NCBI GenBank assembly: GCA_029449245.1
Contig: JANATF010000012.1
Span: forward strand, 682,001-746,000
Origin: Mortierella alpina
Lineage: Eukaryota; Mortierellomycota; Mortierellomycetes; Mortierellales; Mortierellaceae
Length of the DNA stretch: 64,000 bases
Reading direction: 5' to 3'
Under the pieces are notes generated by a model. That model saw only the letters and a list, made by a program, of their open reading frames with translations. It had not been told where the DNA came from and searched no databases. Each line of letters begins with the position of its first letter. Position 1 is the stretch's first letter. Both the position numbers and the translations under genes were made by a program. This document shows, piece after piece, positions 44,903-57,010 of this stretch.

Positions 44903-44977
44903 AATGATATATTTATGGCGTCCAAAAAAATAAAATAGACCAGACATTTTGCTTTTCACACATTTCATCGTTCGTCC

Positions 44978-45469
44978 ATGCTGAACACCAACAGCGCACT
45001 ACCAGCGGCAGTACCGCTACCCAGTCTAAGGGACATCTTGAGTGACCTATCTGTGCTACACGCTGCCTCCATCTCACTCTCGCAGCAGACAAATGACACG
45101 GTTGCTTCAATTCAAGGTACTGCACAATGCGACAATCTTGTGACAACTCTACTGACATGGGTCCACGAAAGGAGTGTGATGCTAAACAGCTATGGTTCGT
45201 GTTTCTGCTGCAACATAGATTCCACAAAGTCGCACAGTACGCCAAGTAGCTTAGAGAAACTAGAACAGTTCAAATGCTCGACAGAAAAGAGCCAGCGGGA
45301 GGAGGGCGTGGTCGAGAATGGATTTGAAGTCGCGGCAGATTTCCTTCAGATGCAGACGCAGCTATCGGTAGCAAAGCGCGAAATGGACACGTTGCAGGAG
45401 CGGATGGGAGGACTTGAGAAGGAACTGAGTGAAGTACGGGAACTCATAGCGTTCAATCCAGTGAAGTAA
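44978..45469 (+). CDS. Small coiled-coil hypothetical protein
   Basis: Single-exon frame of 163 residues with sensible position (75 bases after the LCL3-like gene). I do not recognise the family. The N-terminus (LPSLRDILSDLSVLHAASIS) is helical, the middle contains CFCC and is Ser-rich, and the C-terminus (residues about 120-158, LQMQTQLSVAKREMDTLQER) is a clear heptad coiled coil. A small kinetochore or trafficking subunit is one guess, but nothing in the sequence settles it. It could also be a chance frame, though the coiled coil argues against that. Confidence 0.5.
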   Translation: MLNTNSALPAAVPLPSLRDILSDLSVLHAASISLSQQTNDTVASIQGTAQCDNLVTTLLTWVHERSVMLNSYGSCFCCNIDSTKSHSTPSSLEKLEQFKCSTEKSQREEGVVENGFEVAADFLQMQTQLSVAKREMDTLQERMGGLEKELSEVRELIAFNPVK

Positions 45470-45568
45470 TATCATGCTGCCACGATGATAAAGTCTTTTG
45501 TCCATTTGTATGAAAAAAGGGGATTGTATGCCATCGTCGTCTATTACCACGGTCTTTGTTACGTCCGT

Positions 45569-47775
45569 CTATAGAAAGCTGATGCCCAAGCCAAGCTGCC
45601 ATCCTCTTGAGATAGCGTCCGTCTTGGCGGCCATCAAAGGCAGCGCAAAGTTGAGCTCAATGCGGACCTGAGGATGGCGGTACACGATACCGGCTCCGAC
45701 AGATACGCTGGGTGCTTTGGTCAGATCATCGATAGTCTTGGTAGCAGACTGACCAGGCTCGACGCTGACCAGGGTTCCAGCATTAGCAAAGAAATGTCCC
45801 TTGAACGATTCACGGTCAGCAAGGCCAGGGAATGGAGTCATTAAGCTGACACCAGCAGAAACATATGCATCTCCTCCAAGTGAATCCTCTGTTGGCACAA
45901 AATGTTTGTCGATTAGTATATCGCAATTAGGAAGCACAGTGCCGCCTGGTCAAAGTGTGTATGCATAAAGTGAGTTCAACTATGCCCTTACCTCCTTCAC
46001 GAGGACCGAGACCATTGGATTTGAAACCACGGACAGACATGGGGCCTCCCAGGAAGAAGCGATCCGAGATCTTGGATGGCTTGCCATTCAACGAGTGCAA
46101 GTAGCCAGATTTGACGCTTGCAGAGACGATCTATTACACGTGTGCCGTGACCACGGCATGCTTTGGCGTCAGCGCTTGTTGATTCCGAGATCATGTCCGC
46201 AATGCCTTTGCGATGTCATCGCAGCACAAGTATACTCACATAGCCCTTATCGTTTGATCGAGCGACCTGTGCCTCAATCTCCTGTCGCAAATGCTCCACA
46301 TCGCCGCCCAGTCCAGCGTACTCTTGAATCACGCGCACAAAGTGCCCGGTAGATGGCATCAATGGCTCGTCCCTCATGTCGTGAACCCACATGTGCGTTA
46401 AGGCCGACTTCAAGCTGTGTCCGCATTGCTCACGGATGCTAAGGACAAAGTTGTACGATTGCTTTAGGAAATCTTGAAAGACACGCGGATCAGTTCGCAT
46501 GCATTCAAATTGCTCCTGAAATACCTAAGCGAGGCCTTCTCTGAAGGGCGGCAAACCTCTCGCCAGTTGCCTTCATAAGCAAACTCGTGGTAGCCAAAAG
46601 GCGAGAGCGTCTAAAGAATACAAATATCGATATGTTTAGCTTCTGGCAAACAGCGAGGGTATTGCTTTATGCCTGCATGAGCTGAGCAACATACACTGTA
46701 TTTCAAGGAGCCTCCTTTGAGCTCTTCTTCGTATGAGCTCCACTGGGTATTGTTCCTGGCTTGACTGAAGAGGTTGATGGACAAGTTTTTGTCCGGATCG
46801 GCCAGCAAAGGAGTAGCGAGAGCGAACTATACCACGACAAGAATAAGCATGTTAACGGCTACATCCAACGGTTCAAGGTTCCTGTTAAGTTTGTCCCACA
46901 CCATCAAACATACCTGGAAGGCCGAGGAGGTACGAGTTCCAAATGCCATGCTAGTGCTCAATGTTTCGGCGCCACCAAAGACATTCTTGACAGTCATTGC
47001 ACCGTACTAAAAGTGGATCGAAGGAGACATGTAAGCCTCGTGCAGTTGACAGATGAGAAGCCATGATTTCCGTTGTAAACAAGTGAAGAATGCCGCAAGT
47101 ACCATGCTAGCTTCGGCATTGCCGGCCTCTGTTCCAGTCCTGATTTGAAGGCGGCTGCCTTCCTTGATCCAGATGCCCAAGTCGACGAGATCCTTACGGT
47201 CCTGCAACCAAGGATCGTTGGGGCTGTCCAGCTGCATTTTGATATCCTCAAAGATCCCAAAGCGCTCCATCCTGCGAACAGCCTGTCGGCTCAGACCAAT
47301 GACCTCATGCAAGGACTTTGCTTGGAAAGCGGGCTGCAAGATGCGATGCAAGAATGACTCTCTGGTTTTGCTGGCGCCGTGAAGCGTGATCTTGCGGAGC
47401 TTCATAGGATCATGGCGAACATTGTCGACCTGTATACCATGCAAAAGATATTGGCTTGGTCAGTTGGAGTAAAATCTCCCAGAGGTTCCTTTGGAGAGAT
47501 ACGAAGCATCTCCTCTTCTCTCCTCTCCTCTCCAGTGACGAGCCACTAACGTGCGCCATTCTTACCAAAGACTGGATTCTGTGAACAGCCTCCTCAAACT
47601 CCTGCTGCTGCTTTCTGTGAGCGGCCAATTCTTCGGGTGTTGGTTGTTTCTATAGAGTCGAATGTAGCATTCGGGTGAAAGGCACTCGTGTCAGAGCCTG
47701 CCTGCTTCAAGCGCGTGGTTTCTCAACAAGGAAGGATCAGGAACAAGAACGAGAGGTATGACTCACAGCAGCCAT
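45569..47775 (-). CDS. SAM50: Mitochondrial outer-membrane sorting and assembly protein SAM50 (Omp85)
   Basis: Core beta-barrel of the SAM/TOB complex that inserts barrel proteins such as porin and Tom40. The start is a 9-base exon (47767-47775, MAA), then 47566-47649 (KQPTPEELAAHRKQQQ), 47103-47429 and several more to 45569. The POTRA domain is VDNVRHDPMKLRKITLHGAS through VDLGIWIKEGSRLQIRTGTE. Barrel strands include GGAETLSTSMAFGTRTS, SINLFSQARNNTQWSSYEEE and the conserved SVRGF loop (FFLGGPMSVRGFKSNGLGPR). The terminal strand (GWQLGLGISFL) ends in a hydrophobic residue as a beta-signal should. I did not fix all middle exon edges. Confidence 0.92.
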
Positions 47776-48512
47776 GATGGACAGACGTGGATGTGGGGAG
47801 ATGGGAGATTTCCACCAGGGACTGGGGGCAGGTTGGAAGCGAGGTGCAGGAATGGAGTGCGCGGGGAAAGACAATCTCGAGATCTCTCGGCCAAGGCCAA
47901 GGCGCGCAACGGTCCCTGTTTATGGCGCTGAGCCACCGTCTGGATCGCGCGGCCGAAAGATTGGTTCATTTTCACTAGGACAAATCACTAGGGCGCCGTG
48001 CCCTTTGGGGTTCGATCTTATTAAACACTCTTTGCAGGGCGCGCTGGCTTCGACGGGTAATCCACACATAAGGAGTGCCTGCTGGGTGGCTCAAGAGTCA
48101 AGACATGATCGTGCGCCACACAGGCCTTTTGTTTCAATGCGCCTTTTTCTCTCGTTGCATTTCTTTCACGTTCCACAGCCGTCTGGTCGCCTATTCTGCT
48201 CTTGCCTCCACCCACATCCATCCCAGTGCTCGCACTGCTGCCACAAGCCTTTAAGCCAAGATTGCTGGCCCTTGCAAGGACTCAACGCCAGTGGAGACAC
48301 AGGTATGCCCAACCTACTTGATCTCACGTCCTCGGCTCTGTATCCACTCTCTCTCTCTCTCGCTCTCTGTCTCTGTCTCTGTCTCCGTCTCCGCTGGTCT
48401 TCCACTCTCTGTTTGTCACCGACTCTCTTTCTTTCCCGCCACGCCAGCAACACTGCAACACTAAACAACCGACACATTCCACAGCCTAACTGACTGCAAA
48501 CACCTATCGTAG
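47776..48512. promoter_or_regulatory. Divergent region, SAM50 / Argonaute
   Basis: 737 bases. A CT-rich microsatellite (about 48346-48393) lies 120 bases before the Argonaute ATG. A TAG acceptor-like site abuts that ATG, so a 5' UTR intron is possible. No other gene is supported. Confidence 0.5.
48346..48393. repeat. (CT)n / (CTCTGT)n microsatellite
   Basis: Pure CT dinucleotides passing into CTCTGT units, upstream of Argonaute on its sense strand. Confidence 0.85.
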
Positions 48513-51500
48513 ATGTCGACACCTCTGCAGATAACACCGTTCGTGAAGCGCCCTGCTCCTGGCAAAGCGGGTAAGCCCATCACCATCCGCTCCAACTTTT
48601 TCGAGGTCCTGAAACTACCGGATATCACAGTGCATCACTACGACGTAACGATCACCCCCGACGTTCCTCCTCCAGTGAACCGCAAGGTGTTCACGCAGCT
48701 CATCGAAACTTACCGCGACACTGACCTCGGAGGCTCTCGACCAGTCTATGATGGTCGCAAGAATCTGTTCTCGCCCAAGGCTCTGCCTTTCGAGAGTCGC
48801 ACATTTGATGTATGTATCCCACTTGACCATTCTGTTTCATGACTTACCACAAAACAAGCCAAAGTGAATGATTCTAAGGCTTTTATCGACCTGATGCTCC
48901 CTGCTGGACATAGGTGACGCTTGCGTCTGACATTCAGCCCAACTCAAGACGTCCTATTCCAGTTTTCAAGTTCAAGGTTCGCAAGGCGGCGACCATCAAC
49001 CTCGAGGAGCTACACAGTTTCTGCCAAGGTAGATCAAGTCTGACGAACAACTGCCTGACCGCCATCATGGCCCTGGATGTGCTCATCCATCACAAGCCAG
49101 CTATGCTCTATGCCACTATCGGAGCTTCGTTCTTCACTCCCGTCGGAAAACAGGCGCTTGCGGGACCCTTGGATGTCTGGAGAGGCTATTACCAGTCGGT
49201 TCGACCTGCCAAAGGTAGGTTTTACTGCAATCCTTTGTATGTCGCGTGCGATGATGTTTTCCGAAGTGCAAACACTCATTCATGCTCTCGACCGCAAAAT
49301 TTTCGCCATAGGCAAGATGCTGGTCAACGTCGACGTTGCTGCAACGGCTTTTTTTCAATCTGGATCACTTCTTGAGATGGTCATGAAGATCCTGGAAATG
49401 CGCAACCCAGGTACGTATCACTGCTCGATGTTCAGACTCTTGTTAAAATGATCTTGGTCCTAGTGGGAGTCGGAGGTGGTCCAACCTAACTCACCTTCTC
49501 GTATTCCGTGGTAGCTGACCTGAGAAGAACGAGCCCTCCGATCAACTGGCAAAAGGTCGAGAGAGTGATCAAGGGTCTTCGCATAATTGTCACCCATCGC
49601 GACCGAACCAAGCGATCGTTCAAGATCATGAAGCTCACCACAACACCCGCAAGGGACACAAAATTCACTTTGAGCTCTGGCGGGGATGAAGCCGCGGGCG
49701 TTTCTCCAGCTGAACGAGAGATCGATATTGTCACCTACTTCAAAGAGACATACGGCAAAGTTCTTCAGTACCCGATGTTGCCCTGTGTCTCCGTCGGGAG
49801 AACCGCACTTCTCCCTCTAGAGGTGTGCTCGATTGTCGAGGGCCAACGGTACATGAGGAAGCTTGATGAACGTCAGACAGCAGACATGATCAAGTTTACG
49901 TGCCAGACACCAGCAGCCCGATCGAATATCATCAAGGACGGCCTCCAGATACTCGAGTACGACCACAACGAGCACCTGAAGGATTTCGGCATGAAAATTT
50001 CTAAGGAGATGATCACCGTCAATGCTCGCGTCCTTCCAGCGCCTCAGGTGTCGTACCATCCCTCTTCCCGAGAGGCGAATATCACTCCTCGGGATGGCTC
50101 TTGGAATCTCAGAGACAAGAAGGTCACTGCTGGCGCGACACTGGGCTCTTGGGGCGTATTGGTTTTCGCACGGGAGCAGGACTGTCCGGATCAGCAGGTC
50201 CAGCGGTTTATCCGTGAGCTCACCGTGGTCTGCACGGACACTGGCATGCAGATCCCAAACAAGAAGCCTCCGATAGCGTACGCGAATCCACACAGTGATG
50301 TTGAGGGTGCTCTGCGAAAGATTTGGCTTGAGGCAGGAAACTCAGTCAAGAGCATGCCTCAGTTGCTGGTGTGCATTCTACCCAACACGGCCGTGCCTCT
50401 CTACGCGGAGATCAAGCGCGTCACTGACACAGTCCTCGGGGTTTCGTCCCAGTGTATCCAGGTCAAGCACACTCGCGAGCCCAAGAAGCAATATTGCGCC
50501 AATGTTTGCTTAAAGATCAATGTGAAGCTCGGAGGGATGAATGCCCAACTTGCCCCCAATCTGCTCCCGTTTCTGGCCTCTAAACCCACGATTCTAATTG
50601 GTGGCGATGTTTCGCACCCCCAGCCAGGTAAAGTTAGAGTCTTAGTCCTGGTCTCCTGTAATTCTGGAAGGTTTAGGGTAACTAAGCAGAGTCGCTAACG
50701 TTTTTGTGTGCCTTGAATTTTCTCAATCGATGATAGGGGACACTAGTCGCCCTTCCATCGCGTCTCTGGTTGGCTCCTTGGACGCTAAGGCGGCCCGCTA
50801 TGCAGCTACCATACGTGTTCAGACTGCTCGGACCGAGACCATCGCTGATTTGGCTGGCATGACAGTGGATCTTCTGAAGGCATTCTTCAAGACGTAAGTC
50901 TTGTCAGTCCTGACCTGACCATATACTGTGACAACAATTCACCTTGTGTGTTCGAGTCGCCTAATGCATATGTTTCTCACAACTGAACTGTACATTAGCT
51001 GTTCGCGTAAACCTGAGCGCATCCTCTTTTATCGAGATGGCGTGTCCGAAGGCCAGTTTGCCGAGGTCGTCAAGACCGAGCTGACCGCCCTGAAGGCAGC
51101 CTGCGCACGCTTGGATGCCAACTACAAGCCATTGATTACTTTTGTCGTGGTGCAAAAGCGTCATCATGTGCGTCTCTTCCCACTTCGACCTCAGGATGGT
51201 GACAGGACTGGCAACTGTACAGCGGGCACTGTCGTCGACTCGACCATCGTCCATCCATTCGAGTTTGACTTCTTCCTGCAAAGCCATGGAGGACTCCAAG
51301 GAACCTCCCGTCCATCGCGTTACCATGTGCTCCATGACGATAACAGGTTCACCTCGGATGAGCTCCAGGATCTGAGCTATAAGCTGTGTCATTTGTTCGC
51401 CCGATGCACGCGTACTGTGTCCGTTGTGCCGCCAGTTTACTACGCACACATTGTCGCGGCCAGAGCCCGATTTCACTCTCGCAGCGAACGATGGAGTGAC

Positions 51501-51683
51501 ACCATCTCCTCGGACACCACCCAAGTGAATGAAACATCTTACTCGAACGTTAAGCCTGATCTCATGAAAGGTACGTGGGATTGGAGTTCAAGTAGGAAGG
51601 GACTAATCGGCTCAGGGCTTGGATTCAAACTGACTTGACCTTGCTTTTTTTTTCTGTGCTTGTTAGTGATGTGGTTCATGTAG
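48513..51683 (+). CDS. AGO: Argonaute, slicer-competent
   Basis: 851-residue effector of RNA silencing. Exons 48513-48809, 48914-49214, 49312-49410, 49515-50627, 50737-50893, 50999-51570 and 51667-51683 sum in frame. Domains in order: N domain ([15 protein letters not shown]), linker 1, PAZ ([20 protein letters not shown] lies just after it), MID and PIWI. The catalytic tetrad is intact: Asp in IGGDVSHP, the glutamate finger in [10 protein letters not shown], Asp in [11 protein letters not shown] and His in [27 protein letters not shown] and [11 protein letters not shown] are also kept. The final 17-base exon adds VMWFM at the C-terminus, equivalent to the MYFA end of animal Argonautes. The N-terminus is short and lacks a long Gln/Gly-rich extension. 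Confidence 0.96.
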
Positions 51684-52391
51684 GCCAGCCTGAGTAACCC
51701 ATGGTAGAACTTTGAGAGGATGTGTGTATTCCACCACTCTGTGCATCAGGACACTGGGCTGATGTAGCGGATTCATTGCTACACTACTGTATCTGCGAAT
51801 AAAGCGGGTTATATTTGCTGTGAGAACAATGTTGACTGGCTGCGAGGCTGCCGCAGGGAAAGATGGAGGATGCCGGATCAGACGACTGACTGACTGGCGT
51901 ATTGAAACCTTGTTCAGGCCGAGTAAGCTGCTGGGGATGTGGATCGTCGTTGTCCTGCTCCACGAAGCATGCGATGTATGCTGCAAACGCATCACAGCAT
52001 TGCATTGATGCTTGAGTCCTGCTGCCTCGATTACGACCCTTGACGGCGGTGGGTATATACTTTTTCATGTATAGGTGGAGCTGGATCGAGGAGATCAGTT
52101 TTTAGCTCTGGTAAACATCACAGTCGGAGCCAGGTCCTCTTTTGGGAAGGCGAACTACCACTAGTGGCGCGAGATGCAGTGGCGCAAGAGATCACTCAAT
52201 TACTCACACGCGATCCTTAGATTTTTATCTTTTATCTCCAGCAGCGCACACCGTGGGCTTGCCTGAACTCTCTTTTTTTTCCCTTCGTTCTACTCTTATC
52301 CGTTGCACTCGTTCGCTCTCTACTCTTCACTCTTCACTTCTTCACTCTTCACTTCCTCACTTCTTCACTCCTCACTCTTCACTCTGCGACC
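51684..52391. other. Intergenic, Argonaute 3' flank and isocitrate dehydrogenase promoter
   Basis: 708 bases; the last 65 before the ATG are a TTCACTC-type repeat. No gene seen. Confidence 0.55.
52321..52385. repeat. TCTTCACT-type microsatellite in 5' UTR
   Basis: Nine or so imperfect units of CTTCAC/CTCACT directly before the isocitrate dehydrogenase ATG at 52392. Confidence 0.85.
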
Positions 52392-54386
52392 ATGTCTCTG
52401 CTCTCCTCCACTGTTCGCCGCGCTCTCCCCAGCCTGTCCAGGGCAGCTACTCTGGCCACCGTCAACTCACAAGCAGCCCGTGCATGCAAGTCAAACATAA
52501 TCACCCGTGGCTCTGCAATCTTCATTTTGTTCCTCTAACTGTCCACACGTGTTTCTAACTTTGCATTCCTTCCATGCCTCGTTTTTCATCTCTGGATTCA
52601 ATCAAACAGACTCTAAGGATGCGCGCATTCAGGTTGCCAACCCTGTGGTGGATCTCGACGGTGATGAAATGACTCGTATTATTTGGCAGTCCATCAAGGA
52701 GAAGGTGAGCAGCACGGGAGAACCTCAATCCACCGCAAGTTGAAAGCATGAGCGGCAACGCCATCGAAAAGCACTGCGTAGAAGCTGACCTATTGTCACT
52801 CGTGATCTTGCAATGGCGCTCTCAACCGCCCGCGAAAACATAGCTCATTTTGCCCCATGTCAACTTGGATATCAAGTACTACGATCTGGGCATGGATCAC
52901 CGTGAGAAGGTAAGAGTCACTTTTCGCAAGTCAACTGGAAAGGGTCGATCTACGTTGTGGTTCGCACAAAACTACTCCTTGCTTACACAGCCTTTGGATT
53001 CGCTCTGTACAACAGACCAACGATCAGGTTACGATTGATGCTGCGCAAGCCATCCTGAAGTACAATGTGGGAATCAAGTGCGCCACCATTACTCCCGACG
53101 AGGCGCGTGTCAAAGAATATAATCTTACAAAGATGTACAGGTCGCCCAATGGCACTATCCGTAACATTCTCAACGGAACCGTCTTCAGGGAGCCTATCCT
53201 TTTGAAGAGTGTGCCCAAAATCGTCCCTGGCTGGGAGAAGCCCATTATCATTGGACGTCACGCCTTTGGTGATCAGGTACGCATCTCTTGTGCCTTGCTG
53301 CCTACGAGATACAAAGCAGCTCGATTTTGAGCTCAACTATTACATTCTCTTGTGAATCATAGTACAAGGCTACTGACTTTGTTGCCGAGGGACCTGGTCG
53401 CTTCGAGATGTCATTCACCCCCAAGAACGGTGGCGAGACTAAGAAGTGGGTTGTCTACGATTACGAGGGCGCTGGAGTCGGCATGGCCATGTACAACACT
53501 GACGAGGTACACATGCGAAAAATGGGATATTATGAACGAACCCAACGTTCCTCCATCGTTTCGCCTCATATTGTCGTAGGGCCATTACTAACTATCATGA
53601 TCACCTTTTGTCATTTGTAAATTAGTCCATCTCTGGATTCGCTCACAGCTGCTTCAAGATGGCTATCTCAAAGGGCATGCCTCTGTACCTCAGCACCAAG
53701 AACACCATCCTGAAGAAGTACGACGGGCGCTTCAAAGACATCTTTGAGGACATTTACCAGAAGTAAGCATCTTCATATGTCGTTTCTCAGGCGATTTTGG
53801 TCTAGACTTCCCTTCGACTCACAGCTCGTTATTCATTTTTTTCCTCAGGAACTACAAGAAAGAGTTTGAGGACAAGAAGATTTGGTACGAGCACCGATTG
53901 ATTGACGATATGGTCGCACAGGGTCTCAAGTCCTCAGGAGGGTTCGTTTGGGCTTGCAAGAACTACGATGGTGATGTCCAGTCGGACATTCTTGCTCAGG
54001 GCTTCGGCTCCTTGGGCCTTATGACCTCGGTCCTTGTCACCCCTGACGGCAAGACCCTCGAGTCTGAGGCCGCCCATGGCACCGTCACCCGCCACTACCG
54101 CGAGCACCAGAAGGGACGCGAGACCTCGACCAACCCTATTGCCTCGATCTTTGCCTGGACCCGTGGTTTGGCGCACCGTGCCCGTCTTGACCAGAACCAG
54201 GACCTCCTCAAGTTCTCATTGGACCTGGAGAAGGCCTGTATTGACACTGTCGATGTTTCTGGTATCATGACCAAGGATCTCGCTTTGGCCATTCACGGAT
54301 CCAAGCTTGAGCGCAAGCACTATGCCACCACAGGCGAGTTCATGGACGCCATCACCTTGAACTTTAACAAGGTCCGTGGCGTCTAA
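52392..54386 (+). CDS. IDP1: NADP-dependent isocitrate dehydrogenase, mitochondrial
   Basis: Converts isocitrate to 2-oxoglutarate with NADPH production. Exons 52392-52485, 52610-52704, 52844-52909, 53016-53276, 53363-53506, 53626-53762 and 53849-54386 join in frame. An Arg/Ser-rich, acid-free presequence ([17 protein letters not shown]) ends ARAY-SKD, which fits the R-x-Y/S mitochondrial processing site. Conserved blocks: [107 protein letters not shown] and [19 protein letters not shown]. The first intron has a GC donor. The tail GV ends without SKL, so the peroxisomal form is not indicated. Confidence 0.95.
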
Positions 54387-54569
54387 GGAAGTCCTACCCC
54401 TCGACAATTACAAATACAGCGCACGCATAAACATGTAAAATACGTTCATTGTTAAAGGAATCTATATACCGTGCAGGGGAAACATTGCCTGCTGCGTTCT
54501 TTTTTTGTTGTTCTTACACTGTCATACTCATGCCAAATGCTCAGCTCCTGAGATATGCCGGTTTTTTTT

Positions 54570-55992
54570 TCAAGCCTGTCGTCTTCCTTTCTTCCTTCCA
54601 CTTCCGCCTGCGGCTGCGGAGGCAGTGATGGCAGCGGCCTGTGAGGAGGCATTGCTGGCAGACGAGGCAGCAGCAGCTAGAGCCTTTGACTTTTTGTAAT
54701 CGACCAAGACTGAGCGAGGCTTCTTTCCGTACTTGACCAAAAGTCTCGTCTCCACATTGTCCAACCCCCATTCGTGCTCAGTCAGCTCGAGATTCTCCTT
54801 CTCTCCCAAGAATACTTTCTGCATGTCCTGAGGCTGACCTGTGGGGCCCATCTGAGGCCCGGCAGCAGCACCCATGCCCATCGTCGACATGGCCTGCATA
54901 TCACGCATTGCATCGGCAGCTATGAACGAATTTAGAGGGCGACAAAGGAGGAGGATCTTGTAAGATGTCACGGAGGAAATCGAACATGCGATCCCACTTG
55001 AGCCTAGAAGCCGCTGCTATTCTTACCATGCCCACTGCCGAGGATCAGCGTAAAGACACTCTGAAGACCGAAGAGGTTCAAAAAGTACCAGGAGAGCGAC
55101 GAAACCCAGGTCACGTCCATGTCGTTGGTCTCAATTCCGCGCTGCAACATACTCTTGAATCGGATCGTCAACGGGAAGGGCAGCTTGACTAATAGCACAG
55201 TTCCCGAGAAAATCATAATTGGTTAAAGTCGAGTTCTTTTCCAGCTGGCGTCCAAACTTTCACTCCTCTGCGTCATGATCAAAAGGGAAAATGATAACTT
55301 GTTACGTACTGAGAACAAATCCTGAAAAGAAAAAGTTGATCCAGCCCATGATCACGGTCTGGGGGACGATGTTCATCATGTTCTTCTTCATGCCGTCCAT
55401 CATGGTCTCGACATAGGCTGGGTCCTGCATAACATTCTGCTTGGGTTTGCTGCCGGCGTTGGGGTCTTTGAGGTAGGTACCCTTCTCAAAGGCCTCGCTC
55501 AGGTAAGCCTTACGAGCCTGGAAGGCGTGTACGGGGAGGTGGGTTCCATACGCGCGAAGAATGGCGCCGCGCTGAAGTGCCTTCCTGTAAAAGAACAAAG
55601 CGAGAAAAAAGGTGGCGATATCAGCGGGCAGCTTTCACAAATACGTGCGATTTCCTTTGCGAATGTGGTAGAGACGTTCAAGGAGGGGTAGCATACGTCT
55701 CACGAGCAGACTTGAGGTCAGCCTTCTTAGGTGTTCCACTGAGGAGAACGGTGACCTGATGACGGACGACTCCGACGAGAACCATGACAATCATGATAGG
55801 GATAAGCACCCAGTCCCTGATGGCTGTATGTTAAGGCATACGGTGAAAAGTGAATTAGTCGTTAGCCATCTGATCGCCTTTCGCTTGATCCTGGCGAACG
55901 TGTCTGTTATAGTTCTCCGGAGGTCCTCAGTGATAATTGATATAGCAATGTAGTGGAGCGGCTTGTTTTCCATTACCTGGGTCGAGAAGCAT
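54570..55992 (-). CDS. EMC3: ER membrane protein complex subunit 3
   Basis: YidC/Oxa1-superfamily insertase subunit of the EMC, which inserts tail-anchored and multipass proteins. Exon 1 (55977-55992) gives MLLDP, exon 2 (55697-55823) [20 protein letters not shown], then three further exons. Conserved blocks: [92 protein letters not shown] and [20 protein letters not shown]. The C-terminus is unusually extended with Ala/Ser and a basic GRKKGRRQA end, longer than the animal protein. Family assignment is firm. Confidence 0.94.
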
Positions 55993-56480
55993 TGCTTGCC
56001 TAGACAAGTACAAGTTGACGAGCGAAATAAGGCGGGCAGTACATTAACATCGCGGTTCCAATGATGTCTTTCATGCAACGGTCGACAAACACGGCCAATC
56101 CTTTTTTTCTTTGTCACGTTGAAGCGACAAAGGAGTAAGTCAAGGCAAGTATATACCTCTCCTGAAGAACAGTCCATGCGCCCATTGTTGATAGCGACTG
56201 ATGTGAGTGTCCTGGTTGAAGGGTTTAGGGAGGAGCGGGATGGGGCAATGATGTGAGAACACGATGAGATGGCGAGCGGAGCAGACTGTCTCCATCCAAC
56301 CTCGAATCCATGCACGTGATTTAATATGGGACGCGATGCGCCATGGCCTTTGTAAGGTGCCGCCTTTTGTAAGAACGCACAGGCGCTCTTTGATCCTGCC
56401 TGTCGCCCTATAAAGTGCGTGGGTGTCCAGCTTCCTTTTCTTCGTCTCCATCAATAACGTTCCCAGTAAACCCATTCAGT
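55993..56480. promoter_or_regulatory. Divergent promoter, EMC3 / small membrane protein
   Basis: 488 bases. TATAAAG at 56409-56415 is about 70 bases before the plus-strand ATG. Confidence 0.5.
56409..56415 (+). promoter_or_regulatory. TATA box of the small membrane protein gene
   Basis: TATAAAG 66-72 bases upstream of the ATG at 56481; position and sequence both fit. Confidence 0.5.
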
Positions 56481-56846
56481 ATGCTAGCTCTACATCCGCT
56501 TCACAACATCCCAGCGCCCACCGCCACGATCGCTGCGCTCTCGAGATCTCCTGAAAATGCTGCCGCGTCGCCGACACCCATGGCGTGGCCAGGCCTTCCG
56601 ATACAAGCGCCTGAACCCACGATGAGAGCCTTGCAGACGGGCTGGGCAATGCCTACACGAGACCTTCCATTCCCGACGCAACCCTCACCGACGGCCAACC
56701 CATGGGAGGCGGGCTGTTCTACAAAAGGACCACCCGCGTTGGTTATATACGGCGGTCTCGGCAACGTGATAGGATTCACACTCGGTCTGATGCTCATTCC
56801 CTCCTTCATTGTCTGGTTCTATGTGCGCCGTACACGACGCGACTAG
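56481..56846 (+). CDS. Small single-pass membrane protein (orphan)
   Basis: 121-residue frame with a credible start (TATA box upstream). The first 85 residues are Pro/Ala-rich with no charge pattern I recognise. A single hydrophobic segment near the C-terminus (VIYGGLGNVIGFTLGLMLIP then SFIVWFYV) is followed by RRTRRD. The layout fits a tail-anchored or C-tail-in protein, perhaps of the ER or mitochondrial outer membrane. No family recognised. Confidence 0.55.
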   Translation: MLALHPLHNIPAPTATIAALSRSPENAAASPTPMAWPGLPIQAPEPTMRALQTGWAMPTRDLPFPTQPSPTANPWEAGCSTKGPPALVIYGGLGNVIGFTLGLMLIPSFIVWFYVRRTRRD

Positions 56847-57010
56847 TAGTTTTGGTTCTTTGTGAGAAAGCAGTGCAAATAAACAACCCATCGATTTCAA
56901 AGTGATATTTACATGGCATCCTTGCGATGCACTTCATTTTTTTAGAACGTATGGTCAGCCATCCTTCGCTCTTGACCTTCAAACTAGGCCTCAGGGCAGA
57001 AGTATACACT

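Noticed and set aside
48000-48030. GGGGTTCGATCTT, like a tRNA T-arm
   Set aside because: No matching acceptor stem, D-arm or anticodon arm could be folded around it.
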